From: JBECKQ01 sp040235375
GTDB lineage: Bacteria > Planctomycetota > Phycisphaerae > UBA1845
Direction: 5' to 3'
Assembly (NCBI GenBank): GCA_040235375.1
Contig: JBECKQ010000028.1
Coordinates: 1-5,134, forward strand
Length of the DNA stretch: 5,134 nt
A model generated the notes under the pieces. It was not told the origin of the DNA. It worked only from the letters and a program-made list of their open reading frames with translations, and searched no databases. Position numbers and translations under genes: made by a program. This document shows positions 4,405 through 5,134 of the stretch, one piece after another; the stretch's first letter is position 1, and every line of letters starts with the position of its first letter.

Positions 4405-5134
4405 ATGCTGATCGGTCGGATCGGCGAGGACTCCCGGCTAGCGGCGTTGATCCGCAGGCTGGTTAACCAAGGGGGGGTGGTGTCGGCCTCGGGTCTGTGG
4501 GGATCGTCTGCGCCTCTGGCGGCCGCACAAATCGCCAAGCGCTCCGGCCGGACCCTTCTGTACGTCACCGCCCATCTCGAACACGCCGACGAAGCCCGCG
4601 AGGACCTCGAGTACTTTCTCGGCGGCCCCTGCGAGATGTTCGCCGCCTGGGAGGCGGCACCCGGCGAAGGGCCGGCCAGCGGCGAGATCGGCGCCGAGCG
4701 CGTCCGCCTTTGCGCCGCCATTCGCTCCGAGGCGGGCCTGGCGGCGCCGCTCATCGCGCCGATTCAAGCGCTCATGCAGCCGGTGCCCACGCCAGACGCG
4801 CTGGAGGCAAATACCCTGCGCCTCGGCCGCGGCGAGCAGGCCGATTCCGAAACTGTCGTCCGCTGGCTGGCCGACCACGGCTTTGAACGGCTCGACCTGG
4901 TCGAGTCGCCCGGTGACTTCGCCCGCCGCGGCGACATAATCGATATCTTCCCGCCGGGTGAGACGCACCCGGTGCGGATCGAATACTTCGACGAAGCGAT
5001 CGAGTCCATCCGCCGGTTCGACGTGAGCACCCAGCGGTCGATCGACCGGCGCGAGTCGGTGGCGGTCTGCGCCGGCTCGAGCCGCAACGAGCTCGTCTCC
5101 GGCGAGGTGACGTGCTTCACCGACTACCTGCCGG
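4405..5134 (+). CDS. mfd: Transcription-repair coupling factor Mfd, N-terminal part
   Basis: The first 243 residues of a gene that runs off the window with no stop codon. Mfd removes RNA polymerase stalled at DNA lesions and recruits UvrA for nucleotide excision repair; full-length proteins are about 1,100-1,200 residues. The part seen is the UvrB-homology module, which contacts UvrA. The telling block is SPGDFARRGDIIDIFPPGE (168-186), then PVRIEYFDEAIESIRRFD (189-206) and TQRSI (209-213), closely following Mfd/UvrB sequences. Residues 27-72 (SGLWGSSAPLAAAQIA, then TLLYVTAHLEHADEA) correspond to the degenerate nucleotide-binding fold of Mfd, with no Walker A GKT. The RNA-polymerase-interacting domain, translocase motor and C-terminal domain lie beyond the window. 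ATG 4405 lacks a Shine-Dalgarno; TTG 4396 and TTG 4369 are weaker alternatives. A run of seven G (4471-4477) lies in codons 23-25. UvrB itself is less likely because the ATP-binding motif is missing. Confidence 0.9.
   Translation, partial: MLIGRIGEDSRLAALIRRLVNQGGVVSASGLWGSSAPLAAAQIAKRSGRTLLYVTAHLEHADEAREDLEYFLGGPCEMFAAWEAAPGEGPASGEIGAERVRLCAAIRSEAGLAAPLIAPIQALMQPVPTPDALEANTLRLGRGEQADSETVVRWLADHGFERLDLVESPGDFARRGDIIDIFPPGETHPVRIEYFDEAIESIRRFDVSTQRSIDRRESVAVCAGSSRNELVSGEVTCFTDYLP

Overview
The window is GC-rich DNA with strongly GC-biased third codon positions, from a bacterium most consistent with Planctomycetota, perhaps a Phycisphaerae-like lineage. This rests on memory of protein families: the secreted prenyltransferase/squalene-cyclase-like toroid protein and the large secreted DUF3352-like protein are types I associate with planctomycetes. 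No rRNA or other phylogenetic marker is complete here, so the assignment is an inference.

Layout. Positions 1-495 hold no convincing gene. They carry three separate short tandem repeats (8-bp, about 37-bp and 9-bp periods) and a weak terminator-like hairpin. Positions 496-1653 (+) encode a 385-residue exported alpha/alpha-toroid protein with QW repeats but no visible catalytic motif. A 128-bp spacer follows, then a possible 33-residue Cys-rich peptide (1782-1883, +). Thirteen bases later comes a 119-residue protein with three membrane segments (1897-2256, +, GTG start). A 616-residue exported protein of unknown function (2298-4148, -, GTG start) converges on it across a 41-bp gap. A 256-bp divergent intergenic region (4149-4404) carries a paired 10-bp direct repeat, nested inverted repeats and a plausible sigma70-type promoter. 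From 4405 (+) the window runs into mfd, the transcription-repair coupling factor. Only its first 243 residues (part of the UvrB-homology module) are present before the window ends.

How the genes relate. Apart from mfd, a housekeeping repair gene, none has a function that can be read from sequence. Two are predicted to be exported and one lies in the membrane, so the middle of the window mainly encodes cell-envelope or periplasmic proteins of unknown role. There is no convincing operon except possibly the Cys-rich ORF with the three-helix membrane protein. I see no CRISPR array, transposase, integrase, toxin-antitoxin pair, defence system, biosynthetic cluster, tRNA or rRNA. The best leads are the two-copy internal duplication in the 616-residue protein, the likely leaderless mfd transcript, the 20-bp-spaced operator-like repeats, and the Cys-rich mini-ORF.
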